A DNA stretch of 64,000 nucleotides. Source: Pontixanthobacter aquaemixtae. GTDB taxonomy: Bacteria; Pseudomonadota; Alphaproteobacteria; Sphingomonadales; Sphingomonadaceae. Where the stretch lies: the NCBI RefSeq assembly GCF_009827395.1, contig NZ_WTYX01000001.1:1555722-1619721 (forward strand), written 5' to 3'. The notes under the pieces are model-generated. The model had not been told where the DNA came from. It was given only the letters and a program-made list of their open reading frames with translations, and made no database searches. Within the stretch, counting starts at the first letter, position 1; each line of letters starts with the position of its first letter. The translations under genes were made by a program, and so were the position numbers. Positions 17,928 through 26,059 of this stretch are shown piece by piece.

Positions 17928-18830
17928 TTAAGCCGGACAATCCGCCAACCTGTCCCGTATTGCATCGATCAGCCAGCTTGTCGCCGGGCCCGGCCGGGCA
18001 TCCCTGCGCCATAGCGCGCTGAGCGTGTAGGCATCGCCGGGCTTCTCGGGCAGATCAAGTTCCACCAGCGCGCCGCTTGCCAGATCATCGCGGACCATGT
18101 GGCGCGGCATATTGCCCCAGCCGATCCCCTCTTTGAGCAGCGAGTGCTTTGCGCCGAGATCCGCCAGCCGCCAGCTTTGCGGGCTGAGCACGGAAAACTC
18201 CCGGCCTTCGGTCAACGGCGAACGATCGGTCAGCACCAGCTGCAAATGCTTGCGGCTTTCGCCCGGCGCGATGCCCGCCCCGGCAAGCGGGTGATCGGGC
18301 GCGGCAACGGGGACCAATTCGACTTTGCCGATGGCTTGCCGCTCCAGCTCGTCATGATCGCCGATCACCGGCCCGCCAATCCCGATCTGCGCCTCGCCGC
18401 CAAGCAGGCAAGACACAACCGCTCCCAACGCCTCGACATGCAGGCGCAGCGCCACGGTCGGGAACATGGTGCGGAATTCGCGCAGGACATTGGCGGTCAC
18501 TTCGCCCGGCAGCATCACATCAACCACCAGCGAAACATCGCTTTCGAGCCCTGAATGGAGGCTGCGCGTTTTGGCGAGCAATGCATCGACCTCGTCCGCG
18601 ACATTGCGCGCTTCGACCAGCAACCCCTTGCCCGCTTCGGTCAGTTCGGGTTTGCGCGATCCCTCGCGGGCGAACAGCGTGACACCCAGCTGCGCTTCCA
18701 TCTGCGCGATGCCGTAACTGATTGCGGATACCGCCCGCCCCATCTGCCGCGCCGCGCCGCCGAAACTGCCCTGCTCCACCACCGCCAGGAAAATGCGCAA
18801 TTGATCGAGACTTGGCTCGCCGATCCTCAT
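17928..18830 (-). CDS. LysR family transcriptional regulator of the pirin/azoreductase cluster
   Basis: 300 residues. The N-terminal winged HTH reads LDQLRIFLAVVEQGSFGGAARQMGRAVSAISYGIAQME, and the substrate-binding domain spans about 90-295. It is divergent from pirin-azoR-DoxX with a 115 nt shared upstream region, so it very probably controls these genes and itself in response to an electrophile or redox cue, as is common for such LysR/pirin/azoreductase clusters. Confidence 0.88.
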   Translation of the reverse strand: MRIGEPSLDQLRIFLAVVEQGSFGGAARQMGRAVSAISYGIAQMEAQLGVTLFAREGSRKPELTEAGKGLLVEARNVADEVDALLAKTRSLHSGLESDVSLVVDVMLPGEVTANVLREFRTMFPTVALRLHVEALGAVVSCLLGGEAQIGIGGPVIGDHDELERQAIGKVELVPVAAPDHPLAGAGIAPGESRKHLQLVLTDRSPLTEGREFSVLSPQSWRLADLGAKHSLLKEGIGWGNMPRHMVRDDLASGALVELDLPEKPGDAYTLSALWRRDARPGPATSWLIDAIRDRLADCPA

Positions 18831-18849
18831 GCTGCGCCCGTATATTCAA

Positions 18850-18865
18850 ATAATTCGTACATTAT
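18850..18865. promoter_or_regulatory. candidate LysR operator
   Basis: ATAATTCGTACATTAT has inverted arms ATAAT/ATTAT around six bases. It lies 20 nt upstream of the LysR start codon in the LysR-pirin intergenic region. Its size and symmetry fit a LysR T-N11-A type site. Binding is inference. Confidence 0.35.
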
Positions 18866-18945
18866 AACGGATTTTATCCCACTTATCCGAAATAGCAAGA
18901 ACGACTATCTCCGCATTCAACAGCAACTCGAACGGGAGAATTCCC

Positions 18946-19641
18946 ATGATTGAACTCCGCCCTTTTAACTCGCTCGGCTCGGTCGACCATGGCTGGCTTG
19001 ATGCGCATCACCATTTCTCGTTCGGCGGATATCACGATCCCTCGCGAGTCAATTGGGGCGCGCTGCGCGTGTGGAATGATGACACGATCGAAGCTGGAAC
19101 CGGTTTCCCCACTCACCCGCATAACGACATGGAAATCATCACTTACGTCCGCAAAGGCGCGATCACCCATACCGACAGTATGGGCAATGAAGGCCGCACC
19201 GAAGCCGGCGATGTGCAGGTGATGAGCGCCGGCACCGGCGTGCGTCATTCCGAATATAACCGCGAGGATGAAGACACGACCCTGTTCCAGATCTGGATCA
19301 TTCCCGACGAACGCGGCGGTGAACCCAATTGGGGTGCTGCCAAGTTCCCCAAGGATGACCGCAGCGGCAAGTTCGTCGCGCTGGCATCGGGCCATGCGAA
19401 CGACAACGCATTGCCCATCCGCGCCAATGCCCGCGTGCTGGGCGCGACTGTCAAAGCCGGTGAAAGCGTCACTTACGACACGTCGGCGGACCGCCACCTC
19501 TATCTCGTGCCTGCAACGGGCAAGGTCCGGATAGAGGACGTGGAAGCAAACGCCCGCGATGGTGTCGCGATCACGCAGAAAGACAGCGTCACCATCACCG
19601 CGCTCGAGGACAGCGAACTCGTTCTCGTCGACGCAAACTAA
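18946..19641 (+). CDS. pirin family protein
   Basis: 231 residues. N-terminal pirin cupin with HHHFSFGGYHDPSRVNWGALRVWNDD and GTGFPTHPHNDMEIITYV; His residues of the HPH and the following EIITY supply the metal site. SAGTGVRHSEYN is also typical. Of the YhhW/YhaK type, some members being quercetin dioxygenases or redox-sensitive proteins. It is the first gene divergent from the LysR regulator, with GGGAG before the ATG. Confidence 0.92.
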   Translation: MIELRPFNSLGSVDHGWLDAHHHFSFGGYHDPSRVNWGALRVWNDDTIEAGTGFPTHPHNDMEIITYVRKGAITHTDSMGNEGRTEAGDVQVMSAGTGVRHSEYNREDEDTTLFQIWIIPDERGGEPNWGAAKFPKDDRSGKFVALASGHANDNALPIRANARVLGATVKAGESVTYDTSADRHLYLVPATGKVRIEDVEANARDGVAITQKDSVTITALEDSELVLVDAN

Positions 19642-19648
19642 CCCCCTA

Positions 19649-19690
19649 GGCCCTGCTCCATTCCTCCCCCCTCCCTCTCGGGGCAGGGCC
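19649..19690 (+). other. stem-loop between pirin and azoR genes
   Basis: GGCCCTGC (19649-19656) and GCAGGGCC (19683-19690) are perfect 8 bp inverted arms around a C/T-rich 26 nt loop. No T-run follows directly, so it may be a partial terminator or an mRNA-stability element that uncouples pirin from azoR expression. Confidence 0.4.
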
Positions 19691-19714
19691 ACCCCCTCTT
19701 TAAGGAGAACCCGA

Positions 19715-20308
19715 ATGTCCAATATCCTTCACATCACCGCCAGCATTCGCGGCGACGAATCCATTTCGCGCAGCCTCAGCACCGGACTGGTCGAACGCCT
19801 CGCCCAAAAGAGCGGAGCCACGGTCACCACCCGCGATCTGAGCGCCAATGACATACCTTATGTGGACGCAGACCGGTTTGCTGCCAATCTCGCGCCCTAT
19901 GCGGACCGCACCGATGCGCAGCACCAGCTCGCCGCCATCGCCGATGAATTGATCGAGGAACTGAAAGCCGCCGACACCATCGTGCTTGGCGTGCCGATCT
20001 ACAATTTCTCTGTACCCGCCACGGTCAAGGCATGGGCCGATCTGGTGGCGCGCGCGGGCACGACTTTCGAATATACGCCCGAAGGCCCGAAGGGTCTGCT
20101 GACCGGCAAGAAAGCCTATATCGCCGCAGCATCAGGCGGAACGCCGGTGGGCAGCGATCTGGATTTCATGACACCGTGGCTCAAATTCTTCCTCGGTTTC
20201 CTTGGCATCACGGATGTCGAAATGGTCGCCGCAGACGGAATTATGGGCGTCGATGGTGACGAAAAGATCGCGAACGCGCATAACCGCGTCGAAAAACTGG
20301 CCGCATAG
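19715..20308 (+). CDS. azoR: FMN-dependent NADH-azoreductase
   Basis: 197 residues from ATG 19715, preceded by AAGGAG with good spacing. Flavodoxin-like fold: ILHITASIRGDESISRSLS binds FMN phosphate, VLGVPIYNFSVPATVKAWADLVARAGTTF is the central AzoR signature and AAASGGTPVGSDLDF the second FMN loop. AzoR reduces quinones and azo compounds by two electrons and protects against thiol-specific stress. It lies between pirin and DoxX under the divergent LysR regulator. Confidence 0.92.
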   Translation: MSNILHITASIRGDESISRSLSTGLVERLAQKSGATVTTRDLSANDIPYVDADRFAANLAPYADRTDAQHQLAAIADELIEELKAADTIVLGVPIYNFSVPATVKAWADLVARAGTTFEYTPEGPKGLLTGKKAYIAAASGGTPVGSDLDFMTPWLKFFLGFLGITDVEMVAADGIMGVDGDEKIANAHNRVEKLAA

Positions 20309-20334
20309 AGCCGCAACAGGGAAGGACGAATATC

Positions 20335-20724
20335 ATGGAAACTTCAGCCACACAGGACCGCGTCGCGCTGGTCGCACGCATATTGCTGGCGATCCTGTTT
20401 ATTCTTGCAGGCTTCAACAAGGCAACCGATCCAGCAGGGACCATCGGTTATATCAGCTCCGTCGGTTTGCCCTTGCCGCAGCTGGTGTACGCCGGAACGG
20501 TTGCTGTCGAATTGCTCGGCGGGCTGGCGCTGCTGTTTGGCTTCAAGGCGCGCTTGGCCGGATTGGCGCTGGGCCTGTTCAGCATCGTCGCGGCGCTGAT
20601 CTTCCACAACGACTTCGCCGACCAGATGCAGATGACGATGTTCCTCAAGAACCTCGCCATTGGCGGCGGAATGCTGATGGTCTTCGCTTTCGGGCCGGGC
20701 CGCTATGCAATCGACAAGGGCTGA
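20335..20724 (+). CDS. DoxX family membrane protein
   Basis: 129 residues with four helices. RILLAILFILAGFNKATDPAGTIGYISSVGLPLP and VAVELLGGLALLFGFKARLAG are the DoxX/YqjF-type core. DoxX proteins work with partner enzymes in quinone or sulfur redox homeostasis. It is 26 nt after azoR and ends the LysR-linked cluster. The convergent nadE gene follows. Confidence 0.9.
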   Translation: METSATQDRVALVARILLAILFILAGFNKATDPAGTIGYISSVGLPLPQLVYAGTVAVELLGGLALLFGFKARLAGLALGLFSIVAALIFHNDFADQMQMTMFLKNLAIGGGMLMVFAFGPGRYAIDKG

Positions 20725-20751
20725 CCAGCCAAAGGCCGGATGCCGGGGAGC

Positions 20752-22824
20752 CTAGCTCTCCGGCATTCCACTCTTCAATTCCGCGAGCCACAGATCGGCC
20801 ACTGCATCGCTCGGTGCGCGCCAGTCACCGCGCGGGCTGAGCGCGCCGCCCGATGAAACCTTGGGCCCGTTGGGCAATGCGCTGCGTTTGAACTGGCTGA
20901 ATTGGAAGAAGCGCCAGAGGAATTTTTCCAGCCATATCCGGATCGCCTCCAGATCATACTGGTTCTTCTTCGCCTCGGGGAAATCGGCGGGCCACAGCCC
21001 TTCCCCCGCATCCTTCCACGCATGATAGGCCAGAAACGCGACTTTGCTCGGCTTCTGCCCCCAGCGGATAATGTGGTGGAGGAAGAAGTCGTTGAGTTCG
21101 TAAGGGCCGATCTTCTCTTCGGTGCTTTGCATCCCGCCTTGCTCGTCTGCCGGGACCAGCTCGGGTGAAATTTCGGTGTCGAGAATTGCCTGCAGGACCT
21201 CGTCGGTCGCAGCATCGAATTGGCCGGTCTGGATGGACCAGCGGATCAGATATTGGATCAGCGTTTTGGGCACGCCTGCGTTGACGCCGTAATGGCTCAT
21301 CTGGTCGCCCACGCCATAGGTGCACCAGCCCAGCGCCAATTCGCTGAGATCGCCGGTGCCAAGCACAAAGCCCTTATGCTGGCCGGACAGGCGGAAAAGA
21401 TAATCGGTGCGCAGCCCAGCCTGCACATTCTCGAATGTCACATCATAGACCGGCTCACCATCGGCAAAGGGATGGCCGATATCCTCCAGCATGCGCGTGG
21501 CGGCGGGAACGATATCGATTTCCTCTGTGGAAATCCCCATCGCCTCCATCAGCTTCCACGCGTTGCTCTTGGTGTGATCCGAAGTGCCGAAGCCGGGCAT
21601 GGTGAAGCCCTTGATCATGGTCCGATCCAGCCCCAGCCGGTCGCACGCCTTCGCTGCGACGATCAGCGCATGGGTGCTGTCGAGCCCGCCCGAAATGCCG
21701 ATCACGATGCTCTTGGCCTTGGTCGCACTCATCCGCCGCATCAGGCCGTCGACCTGGATATTGAACGCCTCGTAGCAATCCTCGTCCAGCTTGTTCGCGC
21801 GATTGGGCACGAAGGGAAAACGCCGGATCGGGCGGTATAGGCCGATGTCTCCGCCGACTGATTTGTGTTCGAACGATATGGTGCGGAACCATTGTTCGGG
21901 GCATTGCTGCGCCTCGGCGGCATCGTTGAATGTCTGGTTGCGCATCCGCTCGGCAAGCAGGCGCTCGGTATCGATATCGGCAATGCTGAGTTCGGCGTCG
22001 AGGCTGAAACGCTCGCTCTCCGCCATCAGATCGCCGAGCTCGTAAATCATGCCCTGCCCGTCCCACGCCAGATCGGTGGTGCTTTCGCCATGCCCGCTGG
22101 CGGAATAGGCATAGGCAGCAATCGCGCGGCTCGATTGCGCGCGGGCCAACATGTGGCGCTCGTCCGACTTGCCGATGGTCACGTTGGATGCGGAAAGATT
22201 GGCCAGAATGGTCGCCCCCGCCAGCGCGCCCAGCGTGGAGGGCGGATTGGGCGCCCAGTAGTCTTCGCAAATTTCGACATTGAGCGTGAAGCCCGGCAGG
22301 TTCGATGCGGCAAAAATCAGATCGGTGCCGAACGGGGCGGTATGACCGGCAACGGAAATCTCCTGCCCCTGCACGCTGCGCCCGTGCGCGAACCAGCGCT
22401 TTTCATAATATTCGCGGTAATTGGGGAGGAAGCTCTTGGGCACCACGCCGAGCAATCTCCCGCCCGCGATCACCAAAGCGCAATTGTAGATCTTGCCGCC
22501 CCGCCGCAGCGGCGCACCCACCAACAACACGGGCGCCAGCTTGGCCGACGCCGCGACAATATCGCCAACCGCCTCTTCCACCGCATCAAGCAATGCCGAC
22601 TGCAAATGCAGATCATCAATCGCATAGGATGACACGCACAGTTCGGGATAGACCACCAGATCGACATGCGCGTCATGCGCGCGTTTCGCTTCGGTCAAAA
22701 TCGCCTCGCGGTTGAACGCCACATCGGCGGTGCGAACCTGCGGGGTGCTGGTCGCCACGCGGACAAAACCGTGTGTATGCGCGCAATAGAACGGGTGCGC
22801 GCCGCTTTTCTTGGGGCTGCTCAT
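20752..22824 (-). CDS. nadE: glutamine-dependent NAD(+) synthetase
   Basis: 690 residues from the internal ATG 22824, matching the length of two-domain NadE enzymes. Residues about 10-290 form a nitrilase-type glutaminase: Glu in VVYPELCVSSYA, Lys in the YREYYEKRW region, Cys in NVEICEDYWAP. Residues about 330-690 form the ATP-pyrophosphatase synthetase with the P-loop IGISGGLDSTHALI. It amidates nicotinate adenine dinucleotide with ammonia channelled from glutamine. The frame continues upstream without a stop into an 83-codon HTH segment (see next entry), so the real start is uncertain; only a weak GAAAG precedes 22824. Confidence 0.93.
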   Translation of the reverse strand: MSSPKKSGAHPFYCAHTHGFVRVATSTPQVRTADVAFNREAILTEAKRAHDAHVDLVVYPELCVSSYAIDDLHLQSALLDAVEEAVGDIVAASAKLAPVLLVGAPLRRGGKIYNCALVIAGGRLLGVVPKSFLPNYREYYEKRWFAHGRSVQGQEISVAGHTAPFGTDLIFAASNLPGFTLNVEICEDYWAPNPPSTLGALAGATILANLSASNVTIGKSDERHMLARAQSSRAIAAYAYSASGHGESTTDLAWDGQGMIYELGDLMAESERFSLDAELSIADIDTERLLAERMRNQTFNDAAEAQQCPEQWFRTISFEHKSVGGDIGLYRPIRRFPFVPNRANKLDEDCYEAFNIQVDGLMRRMSATKAKSIVIGISGGLDSTHALIVAAKACDRLGLDRTMIKGFTMPGFGTSDHTKSNAWKLMEAMGISTEEIDIVPAATRMLEDIGHPFADGEPVYDVTFENVQAGLRTDYLFRLSGQHKGFVLGTGDLSELALGWCTYGVGDQMSHYGVNAGVPKTLIQYLIRWSIQTGQFDAATDEVLQAILDTEISPELVPADEQGGMQSTEEKIGPYELNDFFLHHIIRWGQKPSKVAFLAYHAWKDAGEGLWPADFPEAKKNQYDLEAIRIWLEKFLWRFFQFSQFKRSALPNGPKVSSGGALSPRGDWRAPSDAVADLWLAELKSGMPES

Positions 22825-23073
22825 CGCAGTATCTTTCGTATCGGATTGAATGTCAGCGGCCGGTTCCAGCCAGTCTTCGAACGTGCAAATGCCCAATTCC
22901 GCCAACCGTCTTTGGACCGCGGCCCGGGCGATCTTGCCCTTGGTTTCCCAGCCATAGACCGTGCGGCTGGGCCACGGCTTCGGCGCGCCATAAAGCTCGC
23001 CAAATTCGGCAGCGTTAAGCGGCGGATCATGCGCTTCACGCCAGTCGCGGATTTTGATGCCTGCCAGATGCAT
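22825..23073 (-). CDS. XRE-like HTH segment in frame with and directly upstream of nadE
   Basis: 83 codons beginning MHLAGIKIRDWREAHDPPLN and continuing FGELYGAPKPWPSRTVYGWE, a short Cro/CI-like helix-turn-helix in which SRTVYGWE would be the recognition helix. It then reads through TFEDWLEPAAD into nadE with no stop codon. It could be an N-terminal regulatory domain giving a 773-residue NadE, or a former separate regulator fused by loss of its stop. The start at 23073 is chosen because a palindrome sits immediately upstream; the frame itself continues to 23109. Confidence 0.6.
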
Positions 23074-23082
23074 GGGCACTAA

Positions 23083-23099
23083 GTATCCCAAAAGGATAC
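23083..23099. promoter_or_regulatory. palindromic operator upstream of the HTH-nadE gene
   Basis: GTATCCCAAAAGGATAC has perfect 6 bp inverted arms GTATCC/GGATAC around five bases. It begins 10 nt upstream of the ATG at 23073. This position, covering the likely promoter, suggests autoregulation by the encoded HTH. Confidence 0.5.
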
Positions 23100-23211
23100 C
23101 GCAATGCAAGCATCACTTCCAAGCTTGAAACCGGTTATTTGCTTGCCCTTGTAACGCCTTCATCCCACCTTACGAACAAGGCAAGACAATCGCGAAAGGA
23201 ATTCCTCCCCC

Positions 23212-24108
23212 ATGGCTGACCCGACTTATACCCCGCCCGAAGTCTGGACTTTTGACAGCGAAAGCGGAGGTCGCTTCGCCAATATCAATCGCCCGACCGC
23301 GGGCGCGCAGAGCGAGAAGGAGTTGCCGAAGGGCGAGCATCCGCACCAGCTTTACTCGCTCGCCACTCCCAACGGTGTGAAAGCCAATGTCATCTTTGAA
23401 GAACTGCTCGAAGCCGGGCATAGTGACGCCGAGTATGATGCCTGGCTGATCAATATCAGCGAGGGCGCGCAATTCACCAGCGGCTTTGTCGATATCAATC
23501 CCAATTCGAAAATCCCCGCGATGGTCGATCATTCGGGAGATACCCCGGTGCGCGTGTTCGAAAGCGGTGCGATCCTGATGCATATGGCGGAAAAATTCGG
23601 AAAGTTCCTGCCGACTGACCGTGCGGCCCGGGCCGAAACGCTCAGCTGGCTGTTCTGGCAAGTCGGCAGCGCGCCTTTCATTGGCGGCGGCTTTGGCCAT
23701 TTCTACGCCTATGCGCCGGAGAAATACGAATATCCGATCAACCGCTATGCGATGGAAACCAAGCGGCTGTTCGATGTCGCCAATAACCGCCTGAAGGAAA
23801 CGCAATTTCTGGCGGGGGATGAATACACCATCGCCGATATGGCCGCCGCGCCGTGGCTCGCCCCCTTCACCACCGGCGATATCTATAACGAGGCCAAGAC
23901 ATTCCTTTCGATCCACGAATATGAAGCCGTTGGCCGCTGGGCCAAAGAGGTGATGACGCGCCCTGCGGTAAAACGCGCCAGAATGGTCAACCGGTCCTTT
24001 GGCGATCCGGCCGATCAATTGCACGAACGGCATTCACCGCAGGATTTTGAAACCAACACGCTCGCCAAACGTATCGAACGCGGCGAAGTCGAGTCGCCCG
24101 AAAGCTAG
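23212..24108 (+). CDS. yghU: YghU-type glutathione S-transferase (nu class)
   Basis: 298 residues, with the N-terminal extension of YghU/YfcG nu-class enzymes (YTPPEVWTFDSESGGRFANINRPTAGA) before the thioredoxin-like domain (HQLYSLATPNGVKANVIFEELLEAG, NPNSKIPAMVD) and the all-helical C-terminal domain. INRPTAGA and the Thr/Asn near it bind glutathione in disulfide form; such enzymes have disulfide-bond reductase activity. The start follows GGAATTCCTCCCCC, with no strong ribosome-binding site except GAAAGG further up. It is monocistronic. Confidence 0.9.
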   Translation: MADPTYTPPEVWTFDSESGGRFANINRPTAGAQSEKELPKGEHPHQLYSLATPNGVKANVIFEELLEAGHSDAEYDAWLINISEGAQFTSGFVDINPNSKIPAMVDHSGDTPVRVFESGAILMHMAEKFGKFLPTDRAARAETLSWLFWQVGSAPFIGGGFGHFYAYAPEKYEYPINRYAMETKRLFDVANNRLKETQFLAGDEYTIADMAAAPWLAPFTTGDIYNEAKTFLSIHEYEAVGRWAKEVMTRPAVKRARMVNRSFGDPADQLHERHSPQDFETNTLAKRIERGEVESPES

Positions 24109-24223
24109 CACCCGGCCGCAATCTGCAATTTCCGCAATTTGAACGACAATCAGCCCTTCCATTCCGCAAACACCGCGTTATATGGGGCGCGCTTGATGCG
24201 GGATTAGTCCCGCGAAAAGCTGC

Positions 24224-24298
24224 TGGGGTGTGGCCAAGTGGTAAGGCACCGGTTTTTGGTATCGGCATTCGCAGGTTCGATCCCTGCCACCCCAGCCA
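24224..24298 (+). tRNA. tRNA-Gln (anticodon UUG)
   Basis: Acceptor arms TGGGGTG (24224-24230) and CACCCCA (24288-24294), discriminator G and encoded CCA. The anticodon stem CCGGT/ATCGG closes the loop TTTTGGT with anticodon TTG. The T-loop reads GGTTCGATCC. Standard cloverleaf of 75 nt. The minus-strand DUF1499 gene ends 12 nt beyond it. Confidence 0.95.
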
Positions 24299-24309
24299 TT
24301 TTTCCCTGA

Positions 24310-25224
24310 TCAGTTTTGCGCAGGCGCAGCGGCGGGTTCGCCGTCACTATCTTCTGCGCCATCCTCTGCGCTTTCCTCTGTATCCGGCGTTTCTTCCAGA
24401 ACCGCTTCGGGTTTCCGCTCCATGGCGGTCAGACGGTCTTCAACCGCTTTGCGCAGATCGGCAATCCGCTTCGCATTGACGCCCAGATCGCTTGTGCCGA
24501 GGCGTGAGGTCGAACGGAAATCGATTGCGGTCCCCTCTTCTGTCTCGCGCACACGAACGACCACATCATCGAGAAAGCCGTACCAGAACACTTCGTCAGT
24601 GCCTTCGACAATGCCTTCATCCTTATAGGTTTTGACATTGTCGAAGCCGCGCATTTCCATGGCGCTTTGCACCGCCGACATAGCATCCTCTACCGAGTCT
24701 GAAGTGTTCAGCGTTTTCAAATCGGGATAGCCATCGGCAATCAATTGCGCGGCGGTGATACCGGTCAGGCCCTCTTGATCCGCCCATTTCTCATATTCGC
24801 CCAGCGGACGGTTGAAATCGAGCAAATCGTTTGCCCCGTCATTCGCGCGGGCCTTTACCATTGCGTCGCTAAATTGCGGGGCGTCAGCGGTGTTGGTGGT
24901 GATGTCATAGATAAACGGGACCGATCCGGCGGTGGCGCGCAACTGGTTGAAACCCAGCAGCACAGCGGCGGGAATCAGCAGCGCCACAAGCGCCGCCAAA
25001 ATTCCCTGCCGCGGTTTGACCAGCAGCGCGACCAGCAATGCGATCAGCGCAATCCCCGCGATCACCATTGCCGCCATTGATCCGATGGCCGCGGTCATGG
25101 TGCCGAAAGCAAACAGCTTGTCGATCACGCCAAACTTTGCACCAAACATGGCAATGGCGAACCACACGATCAGGAGAATGGCGAGGAGCAGCGCGATACG
25201 CGGCAGTTTTCTAACGATGTTCAT
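24310..25224 (-). CDS. DUF1499 domain protein with N-terminal membrane region
   Basis: 304 residues. Three hydrophobic helices at about 8-28, 40-65 and 73-95 anchor it in the inner membrane. A soluble DUF1499 domain follows, with the diagnostic DFRSTSRLGTSDLGVNAKRIADL near residues 240-265. The C-terminal tail is strongly acidic (EETPDTEESAEDGAEDSDGE). The family has no assigned reaction. It is 49 nt downstream of the retropepsin-like gene and probably cotranscribed with it. Confidence 0.85.
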   Translation of the reverse strand: MNIVRKLPRIALLLAILLIVWFAIAMFGAKFGVIDKLFAFGTMTAAIGSMAAMVIAGIALIALLVALLVKPRQGILAALVALLIPAAVLLGFNQLRATAGSVPFIYDITTNTADAPQFSDAMVKARANDGANDLLDFNRPLGEYEKWADQEGLTGITAAQLIADGYPDLKTLNTSDSVEDAMSAVQSAMEMRGFDNVKTYKDEGIVEGTDEVFWYGFLDDVVVRVRETEEGTAIDFRSTSRLGTSDLGVNAKRIADLRKAVEDRLTAMERKPEAVLEETPDTEESAEDGAEDSDGEPAAAPAQN

Positions 25225-25273
25225 GCTGCGCTAGATGCACCACGCCGCGCGCCGCGGCAAGTGCGCCCGCATG

Positions 25274-25981
25274 TCAGTATCCAGATTCGGCTCCGCTTTC
25301 TTCCAGAACCGGCTGCGGATTGTTGGGCGTCAGGATCAGCGTGTTGTCCTCCACCCGCCAGCCTTTGAGGCGCGACAGCAGGTTCATCCCGATCACGCTG
25401 GTATCGCCAAGATTGGGCGCAATCACCGCATCCAGACCGCGCGCAGCGACATTGCCGAAACGGATTTCGTCGACCGTCGCCAATTGCGCGGAAATGGTCC
25501 CGTTGGCGGTGCTAAGCTGGACCGGCAGCCCGCCCCGGCGCGGCTCCAGCCCCGTGCGCTGGGCAACGTCAGTCGAAACCGCAGTCAGCGTCGCACCGGT
25601 ATCGATCATAAATTCGACCGGCTCTCCATTGACTTGCGCCACCAGCCAGAAATGCCCGTCAGGCGCGAGCGGGATACGCGTTTCGCCGCCTTCCACGACT
25701 TGTTCGGGCAATCCGACAGTGGGAAGCGCCAGATCGATACGCGGGTCGAACCGCGCCAATTGCAATACGATGGTGACGAGAATGCCGGTCAGCACCAAAG
25801 TGCTGGTCAACCGGATGGTGCCGCCCATCGGAACATCGCGGCGCACCATTATCGAGCCGATCCAGCCGCACACCAGTGCCACCAGAGTCGCAATCAGCAG
25901 GCCCGAACGCGGCACTTCGCGGATCACCGCGGCAACGGAATCCCAAATCTCTGCAAGTGCGCCCGGATTATCCATGATCAC
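25274..25981 (-). CDS. membrane-anchored retropepsin-like aspartic protease (TIGR02281 type)
   Basis: 235 residues. Two N-terminal hydrophobic helices (about 22-42 and 52-72) are followed by a single pepsin-like half domain with VEFMIDTGATLTAVSTDVAQR, whose DTGA holds the catalytic Asp. The family acts as a homodimer like retroviral proteases. The C-terminal SVIGMNLLSRLKGWRVEDNTLIL is also conserved. Active site in the periplasm is inference from topology. Upstream of DUF1499 on the same strand. Confidence 0.88.
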   Translation of the reverse strand: MIMDNPGALAEIWDSVAAVIREVPRSGLLIATLVALVCGWIGSIMVRRDVPMGGTIRLTSTLVLTGILVTIVLQLARFDPRIDLALPTVGLPEQVVEGGETRIPLAPDGHFWLVAQVNGEPVEFMIDTGATLTAVSTDVAQRTGLEPRRGGLPVQLSTANGTISAQLATVDEIRFGNVAARGLDAVIAPNLGDTSVIGMNLLSRLKGWRVEDNTLILTPNNPQPVLEESGAESGY

Positions 25982-26059
25982 TATATAGGGACAGCATTCC
26001 TACAGGTCCATGAATGCCATTTCTGCAGACCGGGCGCCGCTTTTGCCCGGCCGGATCAA

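Noticed and set aside
24224-24298. tRNA-Gln as an integration site of a genomic island
   Set aside because: No direct repeat of the tRNA 3' end, integrase or mobile genes were seen on either side.
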